Shown here piece by piece: positions 35,254-44,720 of a stretch of 64,000 nucleotides of DNA; position 1 is the first letter of the stretch, and each line of letters opens with the position of its first letter. The DNA is from Blakeslea trispora. Its lineage: Eukaryota; Mucoromycota; Mucoromycetes; Mucorales; Choanephoraceae. Location of the stretch: contig JAIWNE010000065.1 in the NCBI GenBank assembly GCA_025331445.1, positions 1 to 64,000 of the forward strand. Direction: 5' to 3'. Made by a program: the position numbers and the translations under genes. A model generated the notes under the pieces. The model had not been told where the DNA came from, did not search any database, and saw only the letters and a program-made list of their open reading frames with translations.

Positions 35254-36658
35254 GTCACCCGGAATTGAAACATTTTTGTAATTAAGACCCAAACGACTCA
35301 ATTCAATTTCATTTCTGGGTTACTGTATCTGATAAAAGTCAAAGGCGAGATAGAAAAAAAAATATTGGCTCAAATAAACAACTGCAAAGGTAAGGATTTA
35401 TGTTATATTAACAGATAAAGTAAAGACTGCACATCAAAAACTGCACAATATCAAGAGATGAAACACGCTATTGCACAACGTCAAAGAGTTCTATTTTATT
35501 CAAGCATACCCGACACTTAAAGTCAGGATATCAATAAACTGTACAGTCCTTCCGACTGAACTCCACACGAACTAAATTGAATTTGGATGCAACATTAGTG
35601 CCTCTTCTCGTCAACATTTTCATTGGTCATAAACTGTTGTTATCTTTCTTACCGCTTTTTATCCTTTGACTTACTAAATCATGCCAATCAGTATGCTATT
35701 GCTCATTTATGCAATGATCTTGTGTTTGATGTATGTGCTACATGCGCAGCTATCAAATTTTGCCAACTCCATTCTTAAATCGTTTCAAGCATTTTGTGCA
35801 TTACAAGTAGAAAATTCGATATGCTTTCTTGTCAATTACATAACTCTTCAAATACTTTCATTCTAGCTCATCAGAAACCAAGTAGCTATTTGTCAAAGCA
35901 AGGATGCTTTTTGCATTTTTTTGAGCTTCTTAATAGCAACTAAACGTTTCTGCTGAAAGCAAAAGAAGATAAACATGTGTTTATGATACTTTCAAGCCTG
36001 ATTTTTAGGTGATTTTCATTTGTTTTTAGCTTTGGCGTTTTTCGAGCACAACAAATTAGCATGTTGCTTATGTTTCGTTTTTCTTCAGTCAATACGTAGG
36101 CGCAAGTTGAATTATCTTTACGTTAGTTAAACAACACGTCTGTCACTTGGCGAACCAACGAGCTTCCTTTTAAAGAGTTGGATCATACATACAAGATTAG
36201 TAACTGACAAAGCATTCGAAACAAATTGCTAGCGAAAGACGTGTAAGCGAATAATCTAAGCCGACGCAATAAATAACCTCAACCTCCATTGCAATGCTAC
36301 GCCAACGCTAGGCTAACACACAAGTTGGACCTAGGACCTAGTTTAATTTTTTAAGCCGATAGGACATCGGTACAATCCCACTTTTTGATACTATAGTCAC
36401 CGCTCAACTATCGGTAATCCCAAATCCTAAATCCTAGATCCACATCTAGTAAAATCTTAGCCAGATTGAAAGTGAAACATTTGGGATATATCTTTAGTCA
36501 AAAGATGGTGCTTAATGAGTGTAAAATAATAGCTTATTTATACTAGAGTATCTGCGTCAGATTCAGGGTACGAATACAGTCAGACCTATTGAATTTGGCG
36601 TTTCATAAAAAATTAATGGCGCATTTGTCAATATTGCTTCATCCTAATTTGTGTTGTA

Positions 36659-37993
36659 CAGTCAGAACGAAAAAAAAGGTTAATTTTTTTAGACTCCGTA
36701 AAAGAAGGGTAAATGTATGACACGTCTTACATTCCTATCATTCTACCTCTCTTTCTTAATAAAATTCCTTGAAACTCACAATATGTCTTAATTATCCACT
36801 GAACTCAAAGCTATCATCGTTGATCGTTGGCAAAGAAACCAACCACAGATCGAAATTGCCCAAGAACTTGGAATTAACCCAGTCACTGTTAACAGGACCA
36901 TCAAGAGATTTCAAGCCAGAGGTACCGTTGAAAGAGCTGCGGGCTCTGGAAGACCCAAATCTCTTGACGAACGTAGCAAGAGAGTTCTGAAGAGAGCCAT
37001 CCAAAAGGACAGATCTGTCACGCTTGCTTCTTTGCAGCAAGAGCTGCCAGTAAAGGTGCACACCCAAACCATCGCAAAGGAGTTGCATGGTCTGGGTTAC
37101 AACAAGAGAGTTGCGGCAAAGAAGCCTTTTCTAAAGGAAGCCCATATGGAGAAGAGGCTTCAATTTGCCAAAGCTCACCGAAACTGGACAATAGAGCAAT
37201 GGAAGCAAGTCGTCTGGACAGATGAATCCAGCGTGGAAATCGGCAAGGACATCTTGCAAAAAAAAGTCTGGAGATTGCCACAGGAAAAATACGACAAGGA
37301 CTGCCTGAAGCCTTCTTTCAAGAGTGGCCGAACCAGCTTTATGGTTTGGGGGGCCATATGTGGTCGCAACAAGTCCGAGTTGGTGTTCCTGCCAAAGGAC
37401 AGAAGAACAAGCCAGGACTTTGTAGACCTTGTCTACAAGCCTGTTCTTCTGGGCTTTCTCCAGAGCAATCCCGGATCGGTCTTGATGGAAGATAACGCCA
37501 GCATCCACACAGCCAAAGCTGCCAAGGAGTGGAGGGATCTCAATGGGGTTGAGAAAATAGAGTGGCCTGCTCAATCGCCTGATCTCAACCCCATTGAGAA
37601 CGTCTGGAGTGAAATGAAGCGACGCTTCCATCAAGACTGGTCCAGACTTAAGGGCCAAAAAACCAATGAGGAGATGCTGGTGGATGCTTGGAACAGTATC
37701 ACTGTCGAATACCTCGACAAAACTGTTTCAAGCATGCCATCACGCATGAAAAAAGTGATTGTTGCCAAAGGAGGCTCAATTGACTCCTAGGCAAGCAATC
37801 CAAAAATAAAACATATCTTTTGCCCCAATTCTTTTATAATTTTATTAATTAGACATTTGAAAGTGTATGATCCGAAAAAAGAAAGCTCGGTTAACTAAGA
37901 AGTATTGACTGAACAACAAGTAAAATGGTCCTCATCCCTCATGATGACCTTGTCGGAATTCAAAAAAATTAACCTTTTTTTTCGTTCTGACTG
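36659..37993 (+). mobile_element. Tc1-like element at the palindrome centre
   Basis: A 1335-bp element bounded by perfect 32-bp terminal inverted repeats beginning CAGTCAGAACG and flanked by the TA duplication (36657-36658 and 37994-37995) expected of Tc1/mariner insertion. It contains a single transposase frame. The sequence on its two sides is the exact inverted complement, so the element sits at the dyad of the large palindrome. Confidence 0.93.
36783..37790 (+). pseudogene. Tc1-type DD34E transposase with a stop at codon 3
   Basis: The frame from ATG 36783 runs 336 codons including the terminal stop and is complete except that codon 3 (36789-36791) is TAA. The N-terminal HTH (QPQIEIAQELGINPVTVNRT) and GSGRPKSL linker are followed by a catalytic domain with all three acids: Asp about 147 (VVWTDESS), Asp about 237 (LMEDNASIHT), Glu about 272 (WPAQSPDLNPIENVW), with 34 residues between the last two. 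The nonsense codon should prevent normal translation unless a downstream or non-ATG start is used; the next in-frame ATG lies inside the protein. A single change would account for the lesion, so this copy looks very young. Confidence 0.85.
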
Positions 37994-39398
37994 TACAACA
38001 CAAATTAGGATGAAGCAATATTGACAAATGCGCCATTAATTTTTTATGAAACGCCAAATTCAATAGGTCTGACTGTATTCGTACCCTGAATCTGACGCAG
38101 ATACTCTAGTATAAATAAGCTATTATTTTACACTCATTAAGCACCATCTTTTGACTAAAGATATATCCCAAATGTTTCACTTTCAATCTGGCTAAGATTT
38201 TACTAGATGTGGATCTAGGATTTAGGATTTGGGATTACCGATAGTTGAGCGGTGACTATAGTATCAAAAAGTGGGATTGTACCGATGTCCTATCGGCTTA
38301 AAAAATTAAACTAGGTCCTAGGTCCAACTTGTGTGTTAGCCTAGCGTTGGCGTAGCATTGCAATGGAGGTTGAGGTTATTTATTGCGTCGGCTTAGATTA
38401 TTCGCTTACACGTCTTTCGCTAGCAATTTGTTTCGAATGCTTTGTCAGTTACTAATCTTGTATGTATGATCCAACTCTTTAAAAGGAAGCTCGTTGGTTC
38501 GCCAAGTGACAGACGTGTTGTTTAACTAACGTAAAGATAATTCAACTTGCGCCTACGTATTGACTGAAGAAAAACGAAACATAAGCAACATGCTAATTTG
38601 TTGTGCTCGAAAAACGCCAAAGCTAAAAACAAATGAAAATCACCTAAAAATCAGGCTTGAAAGTATCATAAACACATGTTTATCTTCTTTTGCTTTCAGC
38701 AGAAACGTTTAGTTGCTATTAAGAAGCTCAAAAAAATGCAAAAAGCATCCTTGCTTTGACAAATAGCTACTTGGTTTCTGATGAGCTAGAATGAAAGTAT
38801 TTGAAGAGTTATGTAATTGACAAGAAAGCATATCGAATTTTCTACTTGTAATGCACAAAATGCTTGAAACGATTTAAGAATGGAGTTGGCAAAATTTGAT
38901 AGCTGCGCATGTAGCACATACATCAAACACAAGATCATTGCATAAATGAGCAATAGCATACTGATTGGCATGATTTAGTAAGTCAAAGGATAAAAAGCGG
39001 TAAGAAAGATAACAACAGTTTATGACCAATGAAAATGTTGACGAGAAGAGGCACTAATGTTGCATCCAAATTCAATTTAGTTCGTGTGGAGTTCAGTCGG
39101 AAGGACTGTACAGTTTATTGATATCCTGACTTTAAGTGTCGGGTATGCTTGAATAAAATAGAACTCTTTGACGTTGTGCAATAGCGTGTTTCATCTCTTG
39201 ATATTGTGCAGTTTTTGATGTGCAGTCTTTACTTTATCTGTTAATATAACATAAATCCTTACCTTTGCAGTTGTTTATTTGAGCCAATATTTTTTTTTCT
39301 ATCTCGCCTTTGACTTTTATCAGATACAGTAACCCAGAAATGAAATTGAATTGAGTCGTTTGGGTCTTAATTACAAAAATGTTTCAATTCCGGGTGAC

Positions 39399-39405
39399 TA
39401 TATAA
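39399..39405 (+). promoter_or_regulatory. TATA box of orphan gene copy B
   Basis: TATATAA, 55 bp before the ATG at 39461, preceded by GGGTGAC. Its presence, with conserved splice sites, suggests the gene can be transcribed. Confidence 0.6.
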
Positions 39406-39460
39406 GCAGAGTAACTGAAAAAAAAATCACAATTCTCTTTTCTCTTTGTTACCAAATCCA

Positions 39461-41132
39461 ATGCTTTCTTTTTCTGATTGTAAGCTAATTCAGCAAAAAT
39501 AGATTCTGAACAACTAACTTATATAACTAGTAATTGATACTTTTATTGAGCAACGAAAAAATGATGATGCACCTCTGTCCTTTGCTCTGTTTGTTGATTT
39601 GAACAACGACAGTTTGGGAGCAAGCGATATGAACGAAGAACAGCGCAACAACTTGAAGCGGTTGTTTGTGTCAGCAGCAAAAAAACTAAAGCTTCAATAT
39701 GTAAGTATAGACAGCCTAAGATATATATATTGCGACCATTTGTCTAAAAACTTTTTTTGAAAGGATGTCAAAGGTGTTATTTGGGGCAAGGGCAAAGGAA
39801 AAGATGAAGGCCCAAAAAATGAAGCAGAAGCCAGAAACACAATCAACTACCATGTAGATGTATGTATGAAAATCAATACGTAGCGCAAGTTAGCTAACTT
39901 TTAAAAAGGATAACATCCTTGATGCCAACACTGCTTTTGAGAAATACAGATGTAGGGCTGTTGCTGCTGCTGCCAAAGGTGCCAAAATGAGTGATGCATA
40001 CACTCTTGCCCTCAACTATATCATCTACTATGACTTGAAGAACCGTACAATCAACGAGCTTGGCCTTTCTTCCCATCAAGATGAAATCAAAGCAAGCCTG
40101 AATGTTGATGCCAATATGCCAATGCTTGATAGCAGACTTTCTGTGGTTGCTTTTGAAGTAGTCCAACTGATGATCAGAAGCTCTGATGATGATGTTGAGA
40201 TCTTGTTGGCTGAAAAGCTTATAGCTGCTAAGAAGGCAAAAGACAAAAGGATGATCTACTTGGTGAAACTATTAACAAACTACTTCAACAAGGTTAGTCA
40301 AAGTCTTGACACAACCGAAGATACGTTTGTAAACCAAACAATTGGATCTTTACTCGAGTTGTACTTTGACTCTATGGATGCTACAGAGCATCACGCTTCT
40401 CGTGGCCGTTTGGAACAACAAAGGTCTTTCTCTTCTTCTTCTTCCGGTGCAACAAAGCGTACCTATTCTTCCCTTGGTAAGTCTGACTTGCGCACCTCTT
40501 GGTACACCTTGCAGCCAGACTATCTTTTGAAAGGTCTGTTTGAAAATGACTTGAAGATTGATGTCTTTCTCGCCGAGTTCAAGAAGCCTTCCGCCAAGCC
40601 AACCCAGATCTTAAATGACAAGGTTAAGCTTGGTAACCTTATGAAGCTGATGATCGACCAGCTGGTGTTTCTTGGTGTGCCTTCTCCTGTTGTTTGTGGT
40701 CTGTTTGCTGATGGCAAGAGCTACTTGGAATGCAGTATATACCAAGATCAACAAGTAACTCTTTTTGATATAGGACGAATGACCTACACATACAAAATGA
40801 CGATCAAGAAAGACGGGGAGTATGAGTTTGTTGAGCTTGGCTGCTTTGGTACGATACGTTGCGCAAGCGATCTGATGAGTTTGCCAATCATGATGGCATA
40901 TTTCGAGCAGTTGGCCGTAGGTTTTTTTTTGGGTGCTTTTTTTTCCTTTTACTAAACAATATCATAGGAAATTGTAAAGCAGACACTTGAAAAAGTAAAA
41001 ATCAAGCTCTCTGGAGAAGTGATCCCTGGTCCCCTTGCACTCTTCCCTGTTCCTGCTGAATATCTAAGATGTTCATATGAATATCCTTCTCGTGTCTCTT
41101 TGTCTTCTAGTTCAAAGAAGACAAAGTTGTAA
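39461..41132 (+). CDS. Amplified orphan gene, copy B (485 aa)
   Basis: Exons 39461-39479, 39531-39700, 39764-39859, 39909-40916 and 40968-41132. All five have consensus GT-AG borders, and the sum is 486 codons with the stop. The first exon is only 19 nt and encodes MLSFSD plus one base, so simple ORF calling would truncate the N-terminus by 121 residues. The main exon translates identically to copies A and C. Candidate catalytic residues, if the nuclease idea holds, are the Asp of PDYLL and the Glu and Lys of AEFKK. The last exon ends in a Ser/Lys-rich tail (SLSSSSKKTKL) that could act as a nuclear localisation signal. Confidence 0.8.
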
Positions 41133-41326
41133 ATAATCCCTCTCTTTTTTGTATATATATATGTAAATAAAATAACCCAAACAGTCTGTACATGCTTACA
41201 TTTACAACCGTTCCTAATTTATGGATTTGGTAATAATAATAATAATGACTTTGTGGATAAAAAAAATAAGAGTTCACTGATATGCTTTATTGAACTTAAA
41301 GAAAGAGAAACACTTGTGTGGGCTTA

Positions 41327-42669
41327 CAGTCACACTCAAAAGTGTTTAGGCTTTTTTTTCCAAAAATTTAAGGGTGAAATATTACTCCATCATTGACAAT
41401 AGTTTGTATGAGTTGTGCGTGTTGCAGAGACCTTAAACTTCGCAAAATAAAAGATAATGATGTTTATTTTATTAAAATAAAAAAAAGTGGGCGGTTTAAT
41501 GTTTAGTATGCCCACCTTTAGCGTCAATCACAGATTGACATCTAGCCGTCATGCTTTCAACTAAAGTAACTGCAAAGTCGAGCCCAATTTGCTCCCATTC
41601 CTGTTGGATCAGCGCCTTCAACTCATCCACATTAGAAACGGTATGCCTCTGGGATGCAAGACGCTTCTCCAGCTCCCACCACACATGCTTGATAGGGTTC
41701 AAATTAGGGCTTTGAGCTGGCCAGTAATCAAAGTCGCTGATTTGATGACCCTCCTTCCACCAACAAGCATAAGCACCTGTGTGGCAGGTAGCACTGTCTT
41801 CTTTCAATATATAGTCCCTCTGATGTTTATCATGCAATTCTTTGAACCAAGGGTGGAAGTGCTTGGCCAAAGTATCGATGTAAACATCTTGATTCATGTT
41901 ACCTTCAACGATCACAAGGGGACCAAAACCCTCCGCACAAAAGCAAGCCCAGACCATTACTGATCCTTTGCCCCATTTGGTTGTTTCGAGTATATTTCTT
42001 TGGTCATATCGTGTGCCTTTCTTTCGAATAACTCGAGCAGCGCAATCATTGTTCTCGACCCGAAAACGTGCCTCATCAGACCATACTACTCCTTTCCACT
42101 GGTCAATGTCCCAATTGACATGGCGAAGAGCCCAATTCAACCTGGATTCTCTATGACGGTCAGTAAGAGTTGGCTTATGAGCTGCCCAGTATGAATTGAA
42201 TCCCTTCTGAGCCAGATAGCTGATGATGGTCTTTTTGTTGACGATCAAATCAAACGTGGCAGCATAGGCTTGAACCTGAGAAAAAGTGGCAAATGGTTCC
42301 TTCTGCACATATCGAACAAGCAATCTGATATCGGCTTCTGATCCCTTGGGCTTTCTACCTGGACTCTTGCGTTTTTCAAAAGACTCATTTTTCTCAATTC
42401 CAACCACTATACTTCGTGCAGACTTCTTGTTTACACCTGTTAGTGCTTCAATGTCCTTATACTTCATTCCAGACTTTCGAAGAAAATAAACGACTCCCCG
42501 AACAAAATCATTGTAATAGACGTTCTTAAGAGACTCAGAGCTTTCGTTTGATGTATGGTTCATGTTGTTTTACTTGGAAAAGTGATGGGAAATAAAAGAA
42601 AGAACATTAACGTTCTTCAGAAATTTATTGCATATTTGATTTGGGACTAAACACTTTTGGGTGTGACTG
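41327..42669 (-). mobile_element. Second Tc1-like element, at the outer end of unit B
   Basis: A 1343-bp element with 23-bp terminal inverted repeats (one mismatch) beginning CAGTCACAC and ending with the complement GTGTGACTG, flanked by TA (41325-41326, 42670-42671). It is a different subfamily from the element at 36.7 kb. The right flank does not continue the sequence that copies A and C show at this point, so the element coincides with a duplication border. Confidence 0.9.
41496..42563 (-). CDS. Tc1/mariner-like transposase, full length, catalytic Glu replaced by Lys
   Basis: An uninterrupted 355-aa frame from ATG 42563. The N-terminal HTH region (KYKDIEALTGVNKKSARSIV) and a GRKPKG linker precede the DDE domain. 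The first acid is Asp163 (VVWSDEARF) and the second Asp256 (ILKEDSATCHT). The third position, in WPAQSPNLNPIKHVWWELEK, is Lys292 (codon AAG, complement of 41688-41690), where the family has the Glu of 'NPIE'. The C-terminus CQSVIDAKGGHTKH is complete. The frame is open but the enzyme is predicted to be inactive. The adjacent SPNLNP, where SPDLNP is usual, could be a second change of the same G-to-A type. Confidence 0.88.
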   Translation of the reverse strand: MNHTSNESSESLKNVYYNDFVRGVVYFLRKSGMKYKDIEALTGVNKKSARSIVVGIEKNESFEKRKSPGRKPKGSEADIRLLVRYVQKEPFATFSQVQAYAATFDLIVNKKTIISYLAQKGFNSYWAAHKPTLTDRHRESRLNWALRHVNWDIDQWKGVVWSDEARFRVENNDCAARVIRKKGTRYDQRNILETTKWGKGSVMVWACFCAEGFGPLVIVEGNMNQDVYIDTLAKHFHPWFKELHDKHQRDYILKEDSATCHTGAYACWWKEGHQISDFDYWPAQSPNLNPIKHVWWELEKRLASQRHTVSNVDELKALIQQEWEQIGLDFAVTLVESMTARCQSVIDAKGGHTKH

Positions 42670-43112
42670 TATAAATTTTACTTTTTGTTTGCTTTTATTC
42701 GTGTCCCGTTTTTGGAGCCAATAAGAATTGAGGATTTTTTGAGCTAATCAGAGTTAATAATTTCTCCTACAGTAGAGGTAAGAAGGCTGACAGAAGAAGA
42801 ACGGACTGAACGTGAAAGATCTAGAAAGAGAGCCAGAAGATCAAATCCAGTTCAGAGAGAAAGAGGCAATCAAAGAGGGAGACAGACCCATCGAGAGCGA
42901 AGACAACAGGTTTGTCTCTTTTAGCAATTATCACAGGCACCATCTTAATACCATTGTACTGTTACAAAATGACGATCCACGCAGTACTGTTGTAAAGAAC
43001 TTCAGAAAGAAGATCAAAGAAGGACAAACACATGTTTGTGCTGGTTGCGGATCTTCTATACGTCAATTTTAAATAAATTATTTTGATTGGCTTAAGCATT
43101 CAAGTGTGTTGA
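42670..43112 (+). pseudogene. Degenerate coding relic, possibly a Helitron helicase N-terminus
   Basis: From about 42787 one frame reads LTEEERTERERSRKRARRSN, an Arg/Glu-rich stretch. After a frame change another reads VVKNFRKKIKEGQTHVCAGC before a stop at 43072. Similar Arg-rich starts followed by a Cys-x2-Cys finger occur at the N-terminus of fungal Helitron-type rep/helicase proteins, but the piece is too short and broken to be sure. The rest of the interval shows nothing. Confidence 0.3.
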
Positions 43113-43254
43113 TAGAGATATATTCAAAAATTATCGCCCCGAAAATCGACTTTTTTTTTCATATCGTGACTACCTCATGAGACATGGGTCTACAGAGTTG
43201 AGACTACCATGGTTGAATAGCGTTTTTCTTCTACTTTCATCTTTACTATTCATT

Positions 43255-43882
43255 ATGCCTCTTAAAAAGTGTTTATACAATCGTGTCTTAGATTCCACTA
43301 AATTCTCAGACGAAACTTACATCCTAATAAGTCGAATGTACCAGGTACTCATCGATGGGACACTTGAAGAACCTCATACCCAAGCCTTGGACCTACGTAC
43401 TAGACTAAGTTACATTCTTGGCATCACGCCTCATGCATCACAAAGAGCGATTGCTATAGCAAATGACAAAGCGGAAGGTTCCGTAAGTAGACCTGTAGGT
43501 CGTCCTTGCAAGAGTCTTAGAACGGAATATAGTTCTGCCGTAACAAAGATTGTCAAGAACAACAATCAAATAGGCTACCCAAACACAGTCAAAGCGAAGG
43601 CAGTAGCGTTGAAAGACGCCTATTTCTTTGATATATTTCATCAATCACTTTTGAGACATTTTCATGAGCTGAATATGAGATACAAAAATGGTAAAAGGAG
43701 ACATATTAGACATGAAGAGAAAGCTTGACGAAGACCCAAAGAGGGTTCCTGAAAATCATCTCCTCAAAGTCTGGAAAGGCTGCATTGTTCAAGCAAGGGT
43801 GTACCATCAGGATTTCCTCAAGTTAAATGAGTCAAAGGAGCCTCTGGAAGAAATTCATGATGCTGAAATGACTTCTTCCTGA
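43255..43882 (+). pseudogene. Transposase gene with the catalytic middle deleted
   Basis: The first frame (ATG 43255 to 43728) holds an N-terminal part with DETYILISRMYQVLIDG, a GRPCKS linker (AT-hook-like) and LRHFHELNMRYKNGKRRHI, typical of the start of a common mucoralean DDE transposase. A second frame (43688-43882) continues with VPENHLLKVWKGCIVQARVY and EEIHDAEMTSS, which resembles the C-terminal tail of the same kind of protein. No DDE residues lie between them, so a central deletion with a frame change near 43.70-43.73 kb is the simplest reading. Family assignment is from memory of the pattern, not a search. Confidence 0.5.
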
Positions 43883-44031
43883 GTTTGAATTTGTACAAAA
43901 TTAATTATCATTTCAAAAAAAAATTGTTTTTGTTGCTCATCACATTCAACCTTTTCAATCCTAACAAAAAGTAGATAAAAAAAATTGGCCATTTTTCTGA
44001 GCCTAACGGTATTACTTTCATTGAATTCTGA

Positions 44032-44246
44032 TAGAGATATATTCAAAAAGTTTCACCCCGAAATTTAACCGCAATTGATAGCCATTCTGCAAGAAATAGA
44101 TTTGAATGAATCAGGATCTCATGGTTAGAAAGCTCTTTTTCTTCTCAAGCATACTATGACATCCTGATCCATTCATGTCCATTTCTTGCAGAATGGCTGT
44201 CAATTGCGGTTAAATTTCAGGGTGAAACTTTTTGAATATATCTCTA
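44032..44246. repeat. Foldback MITE (about 107-bp arms)
   Basis: The left arm from 44032 (TAGAGATATATTCAAAAAG...) and the right arm ending at 44246 are nearly perfect inverted complements over about 100 bp, with a few substitutions, and are bordered by TA. The structure would fold into one long hairpin. No coding capacity. Confidence 0.8.
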
Positions 44247-44338
44247 GGCCTAAAGAAATTTTAAAAGCGCCCTCATAAGACTTTTTAGTGTCTTAACCGC
44301 TTTTTCTTTAAAAAATCATTCTTTCTAAACTCTACTTT

Positions 44339-44720
44339 GATGTTGTGCCCTCCCACTTGGGGCTAGCAACTTGTGTGTTAGCCTAGCGTTGGTGTAGCAT
44401 TGCAACGGAAAGTAGCAGTTCGATCTTGCCTGATGTTGTGTCCTCCCACTTGGGGCTAGCAACTTGTGTGTTAGCCTAGCGTTGGTGTAGCATTGCAATG
44501 GAGGTTGAGGTTTATTTACTTTCTCTACCATGATTCTTTTCTTAGCTCTACTTTGATGTTGTGCCCTCCCACTTGGGGCTAGCAACTTGTGTGTTAGCCT
44601 AGCGTTGGTGTAGCATTGCAACGGAAAGTAGCAGTTCGATCTTGCCTGATGTTGTGTCCTCCCACTTGGGGCTAGCAACTTGTGTGTTAGCCTAGCGTTG
44701 GCGTAGCATTGCAATGGAGG
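44339..44720. repeat. Tandem array of four GATGTTGTG...GGGGCTAGCAACTTG repeats
   Basis: Copies start at 44339, 44432, 44555 and 44648. Spacing alternates 93 and 123 bp, so the higher-order period is 216 bp. Each has a conserved core with CCTCCCACTTGGGGCTAGC and GTTAGCCTAGCGTTGG. The fourth copy merges directly into unit C at 44676, and units A and B carry only the final part of one copy. On the minus strand the array is open for 129 codons (44325-44714) because every repeat length is a multiple of three; I treat that frame as a by-product, not a gene. Confidence 0.85.

Larger units (their letters stand above)
33326..36658 (-). repeat. Amplified unit copy A; left arm of 3333-bp palindrome
   Basis: Position x in this arm corresponds to 74652-x in arm B with no indel over 3333 bp, including A/T runs. 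All open frames within the arms are identical in translation. The arm ends at a TA (36657-36658) directly before the Tc1-like element. On its outer side A continues past 33326 into a transposase relic shared with copy C. The unit contains one intact five-exon gene and about 1.47 kb of upstream DNA without a supported gene. Confidence 0.93.
37994..41326 (+). repeat. Amplified unit copy B; right arm of 3333-bp palindrome
   Basis: Exact-length mirror of 33326-36658. The part 38325-41326 (3002 bp) also matches copy C at a constant offset of 6351 with no indel. Its inner end is the TA beside the first Tc1-like element; its outer end is the TA (41325-41326) beside the second one. The first 1.47 kb, before the gene, shows no intact gene. 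Confidence 0.93.
43113..44246 (+). mobile_element. Internally deleted mariner-type element with TAGAGATATATTC ends
   Basis: The left end (TAGAGATATATTCAAAAA at 43113-43130) and the right end (its complement at 44229-44246) form inverted termini with TA at the borders. Between them lies a broken transposase gene and, at the right, a foldback MITE that shares the same termini. The element could be one non-autonomous copy whose right end is supplied by the MITE, or two nested elements. Confidence 0.55.

Noticed and set aside
35681..35866. 61-codon frame found in all three units, hydrophobic in translation
   Set aside because: The alternative frame conserved in the diverged copy at 32.5 kb looks more like the ancestral coding frame; the hydrophobic frame is likely a shadow.
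43177..44246. CRISPR-like or phage-like repeat structure
   Set aside because: The repeats are inverted transposon termini in a eukaryotic context, not spaced direct repeats.
44325..44714. 129-codon repetitive frame on the minus strand as a gene
   Set aside because: It consists only of the tandem repeat, starts without a clear promoter and is open because repeat lengths are multiples of three.
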